From assembly GCA_946221495.1 (NCBI GenBank), contig CAMIFA010000092.1:1-19657 (forward strand): 19,657 bases of DNA, written 5' to 3'. Below are positions 7,406 to 14,536 of the stretch, piece after piece. Under the pieces are notes generated by a model, which saw only the letters and a program-made list of their open reading frames with translations, was not told the origin of the DNA and made no database searches. This DNA comes from an uncultured cyanobacterium. Its GTDB lineage: Bacteria; Cyanobacteriota; Cyanobacteriia; Cyanobacteriales; Chroococcidiopsidaceae. The translations under genes were made by a program, and so were the position numbers. How positions within the stretch are numbered: the first letter of the stretch is position 1; each line of letters opens with the position of its first letter.

Positions 7406-7930
7406 ATGTTAGACGCATTCGCTAAGGCTGTTTCTCAAGCAGACTCTAGAGGTGAATTTCTGAGCGGCGGTCAATTTGATGCGCTAGCCAACATGGTGAA
7501 AGAAGGTAACAAGCGGATTGACGCAGTTAACCGGATTAGCACCAATGCTTCCAGTATTGTTTCCGACGCAGCTCGCGCTTTGTTTGAGGAGCAGCCTCAA
7601 CTAATTCAACCAGGCGGTAACGCTTACACCAACCGTCGTATGGCTGCTTGCCTACGCGACATGGAAATCATTTTGCGTTATGTCACATACGCTGTAATGG
7701 CTGGTGATGCTAGTGTGCTAGACGATCGCTGCCTAAATGGTTTACGCGAAACTTATCAAGCACTAGGCGTACCTGGTGGTTCTACTGCGCGTGGTGTGCA
7801 GAAGATGAAGGATATCGCGATCGCAATTGCTAACGATCCTAATGCTCCTGGTATCGTTCAAGGTGATTGCAGCGCCATCATGTCAGAATTAGCTAGCTAC
7901 TTCGACCGTGCCGCCTCTGCCGTTGCTTAA
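7406..7930 (+). CDS. cpcB: Phycocyanin beta subunit
   Basis: This is the beta chain of C-phycocyanin, the light-harvesting pigment of phycobilisome rods on the outer thylakoid surface. The 174-residue globin-like protein has both chromophore cysteines: Cys82 (MAACLRDMEIILRYVTYA) and Cys155 (GDCSAI). Asn72 in PGGNAYTNRR is the residue normally gamma-N-methylated. The middle (GGNAYTNRRMAACLRDMEI) is phycocyanin-like, not phycoerythrocyanin-like. Two small oddities are visible. The N-terminus reads MLDAF instead of the usual MTFDAF. The loop NDPNAPGIVQGDC before Cys155 seems two residues longer than common CpcB sequences. AGGAG lies ten bases before the ATG. It is the first gene of the operon, 51 bp before cpcA, and is expected to be among the most highly expressed genes of the cell. 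Confidence 0.96.
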   Translation: MLDAFAKAVSQADSRGEFLSGGQFDALANMVKEGNKRIDAVNRISTNASSIVSDAARALFEEQPQLIQPGGNAYTNRRMAACLRDMEIILRYVTYAVMAGDASVLDDRCLNGLRETYQALGVPGGSTARGVQKMKDIAIAIANDPNAPGIVQGDCSAIMSELASYFDRAASAVA

Positions 7931-7981
7931 TTAGTTTGTTTGAAAAAAATTGGAAACAAATTTTAGGGAGATATCTAAATT

Positions 7982-8470
7982 ATGAAAACCCCCATCACTG
8001 ATGCGATCGCAGCAGCAGATACCCAAGGTCGTTTCTTGGGTAATACCGAATTACAATCTGCTAATGGTCGTTTTGCTCAAGCTAATGCCGGTTTAAATGC
8101 TGCGCGTTCGCTGACCCAAAATGCCCAAAAATTAATCGACGGTGCAGCCAACGCCGTATACCAAAAGTTCCCTTACACCACCCAAATGCAGGGACCGCAG
8201 TACGCTGCTGACTCTCGTGGTAAAGGCAAGTGTTCCCGTGACATCGGTCACTACCTACGCATGGTTACTTACTGCCTAATCGCTGGTGGCACTGGTCCAA
8301 TGGATGAGTACCTAATTGCTGGTTTGGATGAAATCAACCGCTCCTTCGAGCTTTCCAATAGCTGGTACATTGAAGCCTTAAATCATATCAAGGCAAATCA
8401 TGGACTTAGCGGTCAAGAAGCAAACCAAGCTAACACATACATCGACTACGCAATCAGCGCCCTAAGCTAG
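7982..8470 (+). CDS. cpcA: Phycocyanin alpha subunit
   Basis: This alpha chain pairs with CpcB to form the monomers that build phycocyanin trimers and hexamers. The 162-residue protein carries the single chromophore cysteine Cys84 in GKCSRDIGHYLRMVTYCLIAGG, with Arg86 and Asp87 as expected for bilin contacts. The phycobilin is attached by the CpcE/CpcF lyase encoded further along the operon. The stretch TGPMDEYLIAGLDEINRSFELS is of CpcA type; phycoerythrocyanin alpha normally reads GPLDDYVVAGLKE here. AGGGAG lies about eight bases before the ATG. A strong hairpin follows 13 bp after the stop and should reduce transcription into the linker genes, matching the higher need for subunits than linkers. 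Confidence 0.97.
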   Translation: MKTPITDAIAAADTQGRFLGNTELQSANGRFAQANAGLNAARSLTQNAQKLIDGAANAVYQKFPYTTQMQGPQYAADSRGKGKCSRDIGHYLRMVTYCLIAGGTGPMDEYLIAGLDEINRSFELSNSWYIEALNHIKANHGLSGQEANQANTYIDYAISALS

Positions 8471-8483
8471 ACTTTAGGTGCTT

Positions 8484-8550
8484 TGCCCGGAAGAATCAGC
8501 GAGTGTTGGCATGGTAGCTAGCAGTTGCTAATTTTTCCGGGCATTGTTTT
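8484..8550 (+). terminator. Intra-operon attenuator/terminator hairpin after cpcA
   Basis: TGCCCGGAA (8484-8492) pairs perfectly with TTCCGGGCA (8535-8543), followed by TTGTTTTT. An inner stem, TTGGCA (8506-8511) with TGCTAA (8526-8531, one G-U), extends the structure. It sits between cpcA and cpcC, where partial terminators are known in cyanobacterial cpc operons and set the excess of subunit over linker mRNA. Confidence 0.8.
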
Positions 8551-8598
8551 TCTCATTTTCAGTATAAAAATCTTAAAATTTGTGGCGTTGGGACAAGT

Positions 8599-9489
8599 AT
8601 GAGCGCTTTAATGGTGAACAATTTAGCAGCAGCAGGATCGCTCGGTCTTTCTGCCTTCGATGCCTCATCAAGAATTGAACTGCGCCCTGACTGGACGGAA
8701 GCAGAACTGCAAACGGTATTTAGAGCCGTTTACCGTCAAGTGTTGGGCAACGACTACATCATGAAATCTGAACGCCTCTCCTCGGCTGAGTCTTTGCTGC
8801 GGCAAGGAAGCCTGACTGTGCGGGAGTTCGTCCGCGCTGTTGCCAAATCGGATCTATACAAAAACAAGTTTTTCTATCCCAATTCAAATCAACGCTTCTG
8901 CGAAGTCAACTTTAAGCATTTGTTAGGTCGTCCTCCCTACGATGAAGCGGAACTCGCCTCCCATACAGAACTATGTGAGGATCATGGTTACGACGCAGAA
9001 ATTGATTCCTATATCGATAGCATTGAGTACGAGCAGAAATTTGGTAACAATTCTATACCCTACTACACCGGATTTCAGGTCGGTGCGGGTTCGAGAACTG
9101 TGGGATTTAGCCGGATGTTCCGCTTATATCGAGGTTATGCTAGCAGCGATCGCGGCTCAGTCGGAGGCAAATCGCCTCGCCTCATGGGTGAACTAGGTCG
9201 CAATCAAGCTTCGACAATTGTTAAACCCTCTGGTGGTGGTAGTGGATCTAGCTGGAGACACGCCGCTGCCATCCCTCAAGATGCCGCCTCCCAAAAAGCC
9301 CTTGGTGGTGGTACTCCCCAAGATAGTGGTCGGATGTACCGCATTGAAGTAACTGGAATTCTCCAGCCAGGCTATCCCAAGGTTCGCCGAAGTGCAACCG
9401 CCTTCTTAGTACCCTACGAGCGGTTATCGCAAAAATACCAGGAAATCGTCAAGAAGGGTGGCAGAATTGTCAGCGTTACCCCAGCGTAA
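8599..9489 (+). CDS. cpcC: Phycocyanin-associated rod linker (LR type)
   Basis: This rod linker sits in the central cavity of phycocyanin hexamers and joins them into rods while tuning energy transfer. The 296-residue protein has an N-terminal PBS-linker domain (about 30-160), with VYRQVLGNDYIMKSERL, LTVREFVRAVAKSDLY and NFKHLLGRPPYDEAEL. A Gly/Ser-rich hinge (SGGGSGSS, about 211-218) follows, then a C-terminal CpcD-like domain (about 245-295, MYRIEVTGILQPGYP to KGGRIVSVTPA). It is the only rod linker of this type in the operon; several cyanobacteria have more. The start ATG has only a weak ribosome site, and a second in-frame ATG is at residue 5. It follows the attenuator hairpin, so its transcription should be lower than that of cpcBA. 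Assignment to a phycoerythrocyanin linker (PecC) is less likely given the neighbours. Confidence 0.92.
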   Translation: MSALMVNNLAAAGSLGLSAFDASSRIELRPDWTEAELQTVFRAVYRQVLGNDYIMKSERLSSAESLLRQGSLTVREFVRAVAKSDLYKNKFFYPNSNQRFCEVNFKHLLGRPPYDEAELASHTELCEDHGYDAEIDSYIDSIEYEQKFGNNSIPYYTGFQVGAGSRTVGFSRMFRLYRGYASSDRGSVGGKSPRLMGELGRNQASTIVKPSGGGSGSSWRHAAAIPQDAASQKALGGGTPQDSGRMYRIEVTGILQPGYPKVRRSATAFLVPYERLSQKYQEIVKKGGRIVSVTPA

Positions 9490-9581
9490 GGGAAAAACTA
9501 GAGGCTAGGGATTATTTCTCTCGCCTCTTGCTTTATGAACTTTCAACTTAAACCCAAATATTACAGGAGCGCTTCTTAATT

Positions 9582-9926
9582 ATGTTTGGTCAAACCGCAC
9601 TTGGTAGTAGCAGAATTAGTAACTCCGAAAATCGGATGTATCGCTACGAAGTCGAGGGGATGCGTCAAACTTACGAAAATGATCAGCTTAGCTATCCGAT
9701 TCGGAGTAGTGGTAGCTTTTTTATCTCAGTCCCCTACAACCGCATGAACGAAGAAATGCAGCGAATTCACCGCATGGGTGGCAGAATCGTCAGCATTCAG
9801 CCTTTGACTCTTGAAGGTAACGGTGCAGCTAAAACTGAAGCCGCAACAGCAAACCAAAATCTGGAAGCTGAAGGCAAAGGTAAAGCGACGGCAGCTCAAG
9901 GTGCAGAAGCAGGCGAGGAATCATAA
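9582..9926 (+). CDS. cpcD: Rod-capping linker CpcD, copy 1, with extended tail
   Basis: This small linker binds the end of phycocyanin rods and limits their length. Residues 1-76 are a complete CpcD domain, beginning MFGQTALGSS and ending MGGRIVSIQPLT. CpcD proteins are usually about 80 residues; this one has 114. Residues 77-114 form a low-complexity Ala/Glu/Gln/Lys-rich tail (such as AAKTEAATANQ and EGKGKATAAQGAEAGEES) that is probably disordered. It lies 92 bp after cpcC, with AGGAG twelve bases before the ATG. A second cpcD follows. The two share about 40 of 59 residues across the domain, pointing to tandem duplication, or to an old paralogue pair. The tail's function is unknown. Confidence 0.92.
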   Translation: MFGQTALGSSRISNSENRMYRYEVEGMRQTYENDQLSYPIRSSGSFFISVPYNRMNEEMQRIHRMGGRIVSIQPLTLEGNGAAKTEAATANQNLEAEGKGKATAAQGAEAGEES

Positions 9927-10061
9927 AAGCTAGCCCATTAAACAATCCTTCTCATCGTAATTAATTTCTTTTAATGAACTTGAAATATGCGAGATGAAAT
10001 CAAGTTCAGGAATAAATTACTGATCGCATTAATAGGTAATCAACTAGCAGGAAATATTACA

Positions 10062-10316
10062 ATGTTTGGTCAAACGATAGTTGGTAACGGTGGCATATCC
10101 TCAGCTGCTAGCCGTGTTTTTCGTTATGAAGTTGTAGGTCTACGTCAAAACGCAGAAAACGATCAGAATAACTATGAAATTAAGCGTAGTGGCAGTGTGT
10201 TTATGACAGTGCCTTACAACCGGATGAATGAAGAAATGCAGCGAATTACGCGCATGGGCGGCAAAATTGTTAACATTCAGCCTTTAACTGCTAAAACAGC
10301 TCAATCTGGAAGCTAA
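10062..10316 (+). CDS. cpcD: Rod-capping linker CpcD, copy 2
   Basis: This is an 84-residue rod-terminating linker of normal CpcD length, with MFGQTIVGNGG, RVFRYEVVGLRQ, VPYNRMNEEMQRI and MGGKIVNIQPLT. The frame is open upstream to an ATG at 9987, which would add 25 residues (MRDEIKFRNKLLIALIG...). I prefer the internal ATG at 10062 because CpcD proteins, including copy 1, start MFGQT, and AGCAGGAAAT lies upstream as a weak ribosome site. It closely resembles the canonical CpcD of Nostoc, whereas copy 1 diverges more and has a tail. Its stop is seven bases before cpcE, so the two are surely co-transcribed. Confidence 0.9.
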   Translation: MFGQTIVGNGGISSAASRVFRYEVVGLRQNAENDQNNYEIKRSGSVFMTVPYNRMNEEMQRITRMGGKIVNIQPLTAKTAQSGS

Positions 10317-10323
10317 AGAACCA

Positions 10324-11145
10324 ATGCTGGAGTCCGGTTCTGAGGAATACCCCGAAGCAGTAGTACAGAGTCTCACAGTGGAACAGGCGATCGCTAACCT
10401 GAGCCACGAAGACCTCAGTCTACGCTATTATGCCGCCTGGTGGCTAGGGAGATTTCGGGTTTCTCAACCTGCTGCTGTAGATGCTTTAATAGCGGCTTTA
10501 GATGATCAAGACTACCGAACTGAGCTAGGAGACTACCCCCTACGCCGTAATGCTGCTAGAGCGCTGGGGAAATTAGGGGATAAGCGAGCCGTAGCAAAGC
10601 TAATTGAGTCTTTAAACTGCTCCGACTACTACGTGCGGGAAGCAGCAGCTCAATCATTAGAGATGCTTGGCGATCTAGCAGCAATTCCCGTCCTAGTGCC
10701 ACTACTTGCTGGCGGTGTGGCAGCAGCTGTGCAAGTACCAGGAAGACCCCACCTAGCACAGCCTTATGAAGCTGTGATTGAAGCTTTAGGCTCTCTGCAA
10801 GCAACCCAAACAGTTCCCTTGATTCAACCGTTTCTAGAACATCCAGTAGCACGGGTAAAGTACGCCGCTCTGCGGGCAATGTATCAGCTAACCCAAGATG
10901 ATACCTATGGGCAGCGCCTGACACAAGCTTTAGAGAGTAGCGATATAAAATGCCGCCGCATGGCTTTAGCAGATTTAGGTGCAATAGGCTATGTACCAGC
11001 GAGTAACGCGATCGCCAATGCCTCAGTTGAAAACAGCTTCAAATTAATCGCCCTCAAAGGACTTTTAGAGCGCCAACTTAAAAACCAAGTTGAACTATCC
11101 GACGCTGCCATACAGGTAATGGAGCTAATGGATGCTTTGTTGTGA
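10324..11145 (+). CDS. cpcE: Phycocyanobilin lyase subunit CpcE
   Basis: CpcE forms a heterodimer with CpcF that attaches phycocyanobilin to Cys84 of CpcA (and can remove or transfer it). The 273-residue protein is built of HEAT-like alpha-helical repeats: LRYYAAWWLGRFRV, RRNAARALGKLGDKRAV, VREAAAQSLEMLGDLAAI, VKYAALRAMYQL and CRRMALADLGAIGYV. The early YYAAWWLGRFRV segment is typical of CpcE. The start ATG is seven bases after the cpcD2 stop. PecE is the main alternative, but the operon contains cpcA and no pecA, so CpcE is the better call. Confidence 0.94.
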   Translation: MLESGSEEYPEAVVQSLTVEQAIANLSHEDLSLRYYAAWWLGRFRVSQPAAVDALIAALDDQDYRTELGDYPLRRNAARALGKLGDKRAVAKLIESLNCSDYYVREAAAQSLEMLGDLAAIPVLVPLLAGGVAAAVQVPGRPHLAQPYEAVIEALGSLQATQTVPLIQPFLEHPVARVKYAALRAMYQLTQDDTYGQRLTQALESSDIKCRRMALADLGAIGYVPASNAIANASVENSFKLIALKGLLERQLKNQVELSDAAIQVMELMDALL

Positions 11146-11235
11146 AGCTGTCAGCTATCAACTATTAGCCATTAGCTAAAACGCTGAAAGATAAATTCAA
11201 ATTGCAACCGTAAGCTGACTGCTGAAAGCTATTGT
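11146..11235. repeat. AGCTG/CAGCT-rich dispersed-repeat spacer between cpcE and cpcF
   Basis: The 90-bp gap starts with the perfect inverted repeat AGCTG-T-CAGCT (11146-11156). It continues with permuted TTAGC/GCTAA and GCTGAAAG/GCTGACTG words. This composition is like short dispersed repeats seen between genes in filamentous cyanobacteria. It interrupts an otherwise tightly packed operon. Repeat-family membership is from memory and untested. Confidence 0.5.
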
Positions 11236-11865
11236 ATGACTAACTCTACCCACCAAGAACTGATTGATGCTGTTCAACAAGCGGACTCTCCAGCTCGTTT
11301 AGTGACGGCAGTGCGGAACTTGGTAGCAGCAAGAGATGAAGCCGGAATTTCTACTTTGATTGCAGTGTTGGGCTACAACAACCCAACTGCGGCACTTGCA
11401 GCTGTTGATGGTTTGATCCAATTAGGTGCAGCAGCAGTGCAGCCCTTAATTCAGCAGCTAGACGAATATAACTATGGAGCGAGGGCTTACGCAATTCGTG
11501 CCTTAGCAGCGATCGCAGACCCCCGTGCCTTAGATTTATTAGTCACATCTGCTGCTACAGACTTTGCGCCTAGTGTCCGCCGTGCCGCCGCCAAAGGGCT
11601 AGGAAACCTCCACTGGCATCAACTAGATACACAACGCCAAGCCGCTCAAACTAGAGCTTTGCATACTTTAGTTTCCATCGCTCAAGACCCCGACTGGTCA
11701 ATTCGTTATGCTGCTGTCGTCGGTTTGCAAGAGCTTTCTTATATACCGCAATTAACAGAGCAAGTCCAAGCTCAGTTACAGCAAATAGCTCAAACAGATC
11801 CAGATCAAGCTGTGCGGGCGCGAGTTACCAGAGCGCAACAAATTTTATCTGCATACATAAAATAG
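11236..11865 (+). CDS. cpcF: Phycocyanobilin lyase subunit CpcF
   Basis: This is the second subunit of the CpcE/CpcF alpha-phycocyanin lyase. The 209-residue protein is made of HEAT-like repeats: GISTLIAVLGYNNPTAALAAVDGLIQLG, YGARAYAIRALAAIADPRAL, VRRAAAKGLGNLHW and IRYAAVVGLQELSYI. It opens with NSTHQELIDAVQQADSPARLVTAVRNL, matching CpcF N-termini. It is separated from cpcE by a 90-bp repeat-like spacer but only 13 bp from cpcG1. The ATG at 11236 is the only suitable start before the conserved region. No strong Shine-Dalgarno is seen. Confidence 0.92.
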   Translation: MTNSTHQELIDAVQQADSPARLVTAVRNLVAARDEAGISTLIAVLGYNNPTAALAAVDGLIQLGAAAVQPLIQQLDEYNYGARAYAIRALAAIADPRALDLLVTSAATDFAPSVRRAAAKGLGNLHWHQLDTQRQAAQTRALHTLVSIAQDPDWSIRYAAVVGLQELSYIPQLTEQVQAQLQQIAQTDPDQAVRARVTRAQQILSAYIK

Positions 11866-11878
11866 GTCAATTTTAAAG

Positions 11879-12721
11879 ATGTCAATACCACTACTTGAAG
11901 TTACACCAACCTCGCAAAACCAGCGCGTAGAAGGCTACGAAGTAGCAGACGAAGACGCTCCCAAATCTTATCGATTGACTCAGGCAACTTCAGAAACAGC
12001 AATTCAAGATTTAATCTGGGCAGCTTATCGGCAAATCTTCAGCGAACACTTAATTTTAGAAAGCTATCGCCTGCCGTATCTAGAATCTCAACTGCGGAAT
12101 CGCGCTATTACTGTACGCGATTTTATTCGCGGTTTAGGTAAATCTGATGTTTACCGCAACTTGGTAGGAGAAACAAACTCCAATTATCGCTTAGTAGACA
12201 TTTCCTTTAAGCGGTTTCTAGGACGCGCTACCTATAACAAAGATGAGCAGATCGCTTGGTCAATTGTAATTGCCACACGCGGCTTAAGCGGCTTTATTGA
12301 TGCTTTAGTTGACAGCGACGAATATCGCCAGAATTTTAGCGATGATATTGTCCCCTACCAGCGTCGCCGCTTTAAAGATCGCCCATTTAATTTAGTTAAC
12401 CCGCGCTATGGTAACGACTGGCGCGATCGCGAAAGTCTCCGCTCCCTAAATGGTCGTTCCTTCTACCAAACCCGCCAAACAGGAGAAGTCACAAAAGAAG
12501 TAGTTCGAGGAGCTATTCCTGCTAACTTCCTATCAATGGCTGGGGGCATTCTACACACTGAGCGCAACTACCAACAAACCATCGCCCGCGTCACCTCTCA
12601 AGTCAAAACACTTGAAATCCCCGACACAACAAGCAGCGATAATTCTCTAGAACGCACAGTTAAACCTGTAAAAGTAGCTCTGCCTTATCGCTACCTTCCT
12701 GGCGCAAATCCTCCAGCTTAG
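11879..12721 (+). CDS. cpcG1: Phycobilisome rod-core linker CpcG, copy 1
   Basis: CpcG attaches phycocyanin rods to the allophycocyanin core. The 280-residue protein begins with SIPLLEVTPTSQNQRVEGYEV and has a PBS-linker domain (about 38-160), with DLIWAAYRQIFSEH, ITVRDFIRGLGKSDVYR, FKRFLGRATYNKDEQIAWS and DALVDSDEYRQNF. The conserved VPYQRRRFKDRPFNLVNPRYG follows. The C-terminal ~100 residues are variable and contain no transmembrane helix, so this is a conventional rod-core linker and not the membrane-anchored CpcL type. It is the longest of three tandem copies and has the most divergent C-terminus. The gap to cpcF is 13 bp. Confidence 0.93.
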   Translation: MSIPLLEVTPTSQNQRVEGYEVADEDAPKSYRLTQATSETAIQDLIWAAYRQIFSEHLILESYRLPYLESQLRNRAITVRDFIRGLGKSDVYRNLVGETNSNYRLVDISFKRFLGRATYNKDEQIAWSIVIATRGLSGFIDALVDSDEYRQNFSDDIVPYQRRRFKDRPFNLVNPRYGNDWRDRESLRSLNGRSFYQTRQTGEVTKEVVRGAIPANFLSMAGGILHTERNYQQTIARVTSQVKTLEIPDTTSSDNSLERTVKPVKVALPYRYLPGANPPA

Positions 12722-12774
12722 GCGCTCATGTTAAAAAAACGCAGACACTCACACAATTCATCCTTTAATTAGTC

Positions 12775-13518
12775 ATGGCAATTCCCCTACTTGAATATCA
12801 GCCGCGTTCCCAAAACCAGCGCGTAGAAGGCTACGAAGTTCCCGGCGAAGATACGCCCAAGACTTACAGGCTAGAAGATTGTGCCTCCGCAGGTGAAATC
12901 CAAGAATTAATCTGGGCTGCCTACCGCCAAGTTTTTAGTGAACACCAAACTCTTCAATTCAACCGTCAAGTTCAACTTGAATCCCAACTGAAGAACCGAG
13001 CAATTAATGTGCGCGACTTCATCCGGGGTTTGGCAAAGTCCGATTCATTCCGCCGTCTAGTGGTTGAGACAAATTCCAACTATCGACTTGTTGACGTTTG
13101 CCTCAAACGGCTACTAGGTCGCGCCTCTTATAACCAAGACGAAGAAATTGCTTGGTCAATTAAAGTCGCAACCCTTGGTTGGGGCGGGTTTGTCGATGCT
13201 CTGGTAGATAGTGAGGAATATCAGCAAAATTTTGGTGATACTACGGTTCCTTATCAGCGCCGTCGCTTCAAAGACCGACCGACTAACTTAGTAACACCTC
13301 GCTACGGCAACTACTGGCGTGACAAACAGGAAACTGAACGCCACAAGTGGGGAGATATTCGCAACTTTGCGGAGATGGCGCGTTCTCTCAACATTAAGCC
13401 AGTTATTCCCAAACCAGTTACGACAGCTAACATTCAAATTCCTGACATGACACGGGATAATAAACAAGGGGCTCCTGCTTCTGTCAACCCCTCTGCTACC
13501 TTTCCTGTCCGCTTATAA
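12775..13518 (+). CDS. cpcG2: Phycobilisome rod-core linker CpcG, copy 2
   Basis: This 247-residue rod-core linker shows the same arrangement as copy 1: AIPLLEYQPRSQNQRVEGYEV, ELIWAAYRQVFSEHQ, VRDFIRGLAKSDSFRRL, CLKRLLGRASYNQDEEIAWS and VPYQRRRFKDRPTNLVTPRYG. The shared DNA at the 5' end (CCAGCGCGTAGAAGGCTACG, 20 bp) is identical in cpcG1 and cpcG2, so the two are closely related duplicates. The C-terminal tail (about 195-247) is hydrophilic, Pro/Thr/Asn-rich and without a membrane segment. Copies probably dock rods at different core positions, as shown for multiple CpcG proteins in Nostoc; which position this one uses is unknown. Confidence 0.92.
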   Translation: MAIPLLEYQPRSQNQRVEGYEVPGEDTPKTYRLEDCASAGEIQELIWAAYRQVFSEHQTLQFNRQVQLESQLKNRAINVRDFIRGLAKSDSFRRLVVETNSNYRLVDVCLKRLLGRASYNQDEEIAWSIKVATLGWGGFVDALVDSEEYQQNFGDTTVPYQRRRFKDRPTNLVTPRYGNYWRDKQETERHKWGDIRNFAEMARSLNIKPVIPKPVTTANIQIPDMTRDNKQGAPASVNPSATFPVRL

Positions 13519-13629
13519 ACAGGTCAGGGATTAAGAATCGGGGTCAGAGAGCAGAAGACTCCATTTCCCAAAGACCCTATACCTAACACCTAGTAACATT
13601 CATTAACCTTCTTCAAGGGAGATTCCAGC
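13519..13629. other. Spacer between cpcG2 and cpcG3 with repeat-like words
   Basis: This 111-bp gap is unusually long for the operon. It contains CCCAAAGACCCTATACCTAA and ACACCTAG, wording that resembles low-complexity cyanobacterial intergenic repeats. The ribosome site AAGGGAG for cpcG3 is at its right end. No terminator is visible. Confidence 0.35.
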
Positions 13630-14391
13630 ATGGCACTGCCGTTGCTTCAATACAAACCAACAACCCAAAATCACCGAGTCCATAGTTTTGGAACTGCTGA
13701 TTTAGACGACGATACACCTTACATCTACCGCATTGAAGACTCCAATTCTGTTACTGAGATTCAAGACTTAATTTGGGCGGCTTATCGCCAAGTCTTTAGC
13801 GAGCATGAAACCCTCAGAGCAAATCGTCAGATCCAACTAGAATCCCAAGTAAAGAATCGCTCGATAACAGTGCGTGACTTTATTCGGGGACTAGCAAAGT
13901 CAGAGCGGTTTTACGAGGTAGTTGTCTCAGTTAACAACAACTATCGTCTTGTAGACGTTTGCCTCAAGCGCTTCTTAGGTCGGGCTGCTTACAACCAACA
14001 AGAAGAAATTGCCTGGTCAATTAAGACTGCGACGTTAGGCTTTCATGGCTTTGTTGATGCTTTAATCGACTCGGAAGAGTATACAGAGGCATTTGGAGAT
14101 TACACTGTACCTTATCAGCGCAAACGCATGGAGGGTCGCCCCTTCAACTTGGTAACTCCTCGCTACGGCGAAGATTTCCGCGAACAAGCTGGTACAGTTC
14201 AAAACGATTGGCGCTTTGCTCTCGAAAGAGTCTACACCCGCAAGTACCAACAACAGCAACTGCGTGAAGGTGATCCTCGCAAGTACAGCGACATGGCTGC
14301 GGCGATCGCGCCTGAGAAAAACTACGCTCAACGGGTGTCTGCTTTTGATATTGACTACTTGAATAAAGTGCCTGTACGTGGTAAGCGTTAA
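13630..14391 (+). CDS. cpcG3: Phycobilisome rod-core linker CpcG, copy 3
   Basis: This third rod-core linker has 253 residues and begins ALPLLQYKPTTQNHRVHSFG. The linker domain contains DLIWAAYRQVFSEHET, ITVRDFIRGLAKSERFYEV and CLKRFLGRAAYNQQEEIAWS. VPYQRKRMEGRPFNLVTPRYGEDFRE follows. Its N-terminus carries an acidic insertion (ADLDDDTPYIYR) compared with the other copies. The C-terminus is hydrophilic and basic (VPVRGKR). The region CAAGGGAGATTCCAGC gives it a good ribosome site, unlike its upstream neighbours. It is the last gene of the operon and is followed by a terminator. Confidence 0.92.
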   Translation: MALPLLQYKPTTQNHRVHSFGTADLDDDTPYIYRIEDSNSVTEIQDLIWAAYRQVFSEHETLRANRQIQLESQVKNRSITVRDFIRGLAKSERFYEVVVSVNNNYRLVDVCLKRFLGRAAYNQQEEIAWSIKTATLGFHGFVDALIDSEEYTEAFGDYTVPYQRKRMEGRPFNLVTPRYGEDFREQAGTVQNDWRFALERVYTRKYQQQQLREGDPRKYSDMAAAIAPEKNYAQRVSAFDIDYLNKVPVRGKR

Positions 14392-14426
14392 GACAACTAG
14401 ATAGTCTTACCTCTCTAAATCATTTA

Positions 14427-14520
14427 ACTGGGTTTAGTTGCTGTTCTTGAGCCAATACCTTGCTAACATTTTTAGTTAGCTTGGGGTTAGTTCAAGTTGT
14501 GACTAGACCCAGTAATTTTT
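14427..14520 (+). terminator. Terminator of the cpc operon with nested hairpin
   Basis: ACTGGGTTTAG (14427-14437) pairs with CTAGACCCAGT (14503-14513) over 11 bp with one G-U pair and is followed by AATTTTT. Inside it, GCTAAC (14462-14467) and GTTAGC (14475-14480) form a second perfect hairpin with a 7-nt loop. It starts 36 bp after the last cpcG stop and ends 16 bp before the next gene. Confidence 0.7.
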
Positions 14521-14536
14521 AGATGATCTTTGTAGC

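Noticed and set aside
7406..8470. Phycoerythrocyanin genes pecB/pecA
   Set aside because: The MLDAF start hinted at PecB, but the sequence around beta Cys82 and the TGPMDEYLIAGLDEIN region of the alpha chain are phycocyanin-type.
10556..10984. 142-residue minus-strand frame opposite cpcE
   Set aside because: Leu-rich antisense of HEAT repeats; the plus-strand CpcE is unambiguous.
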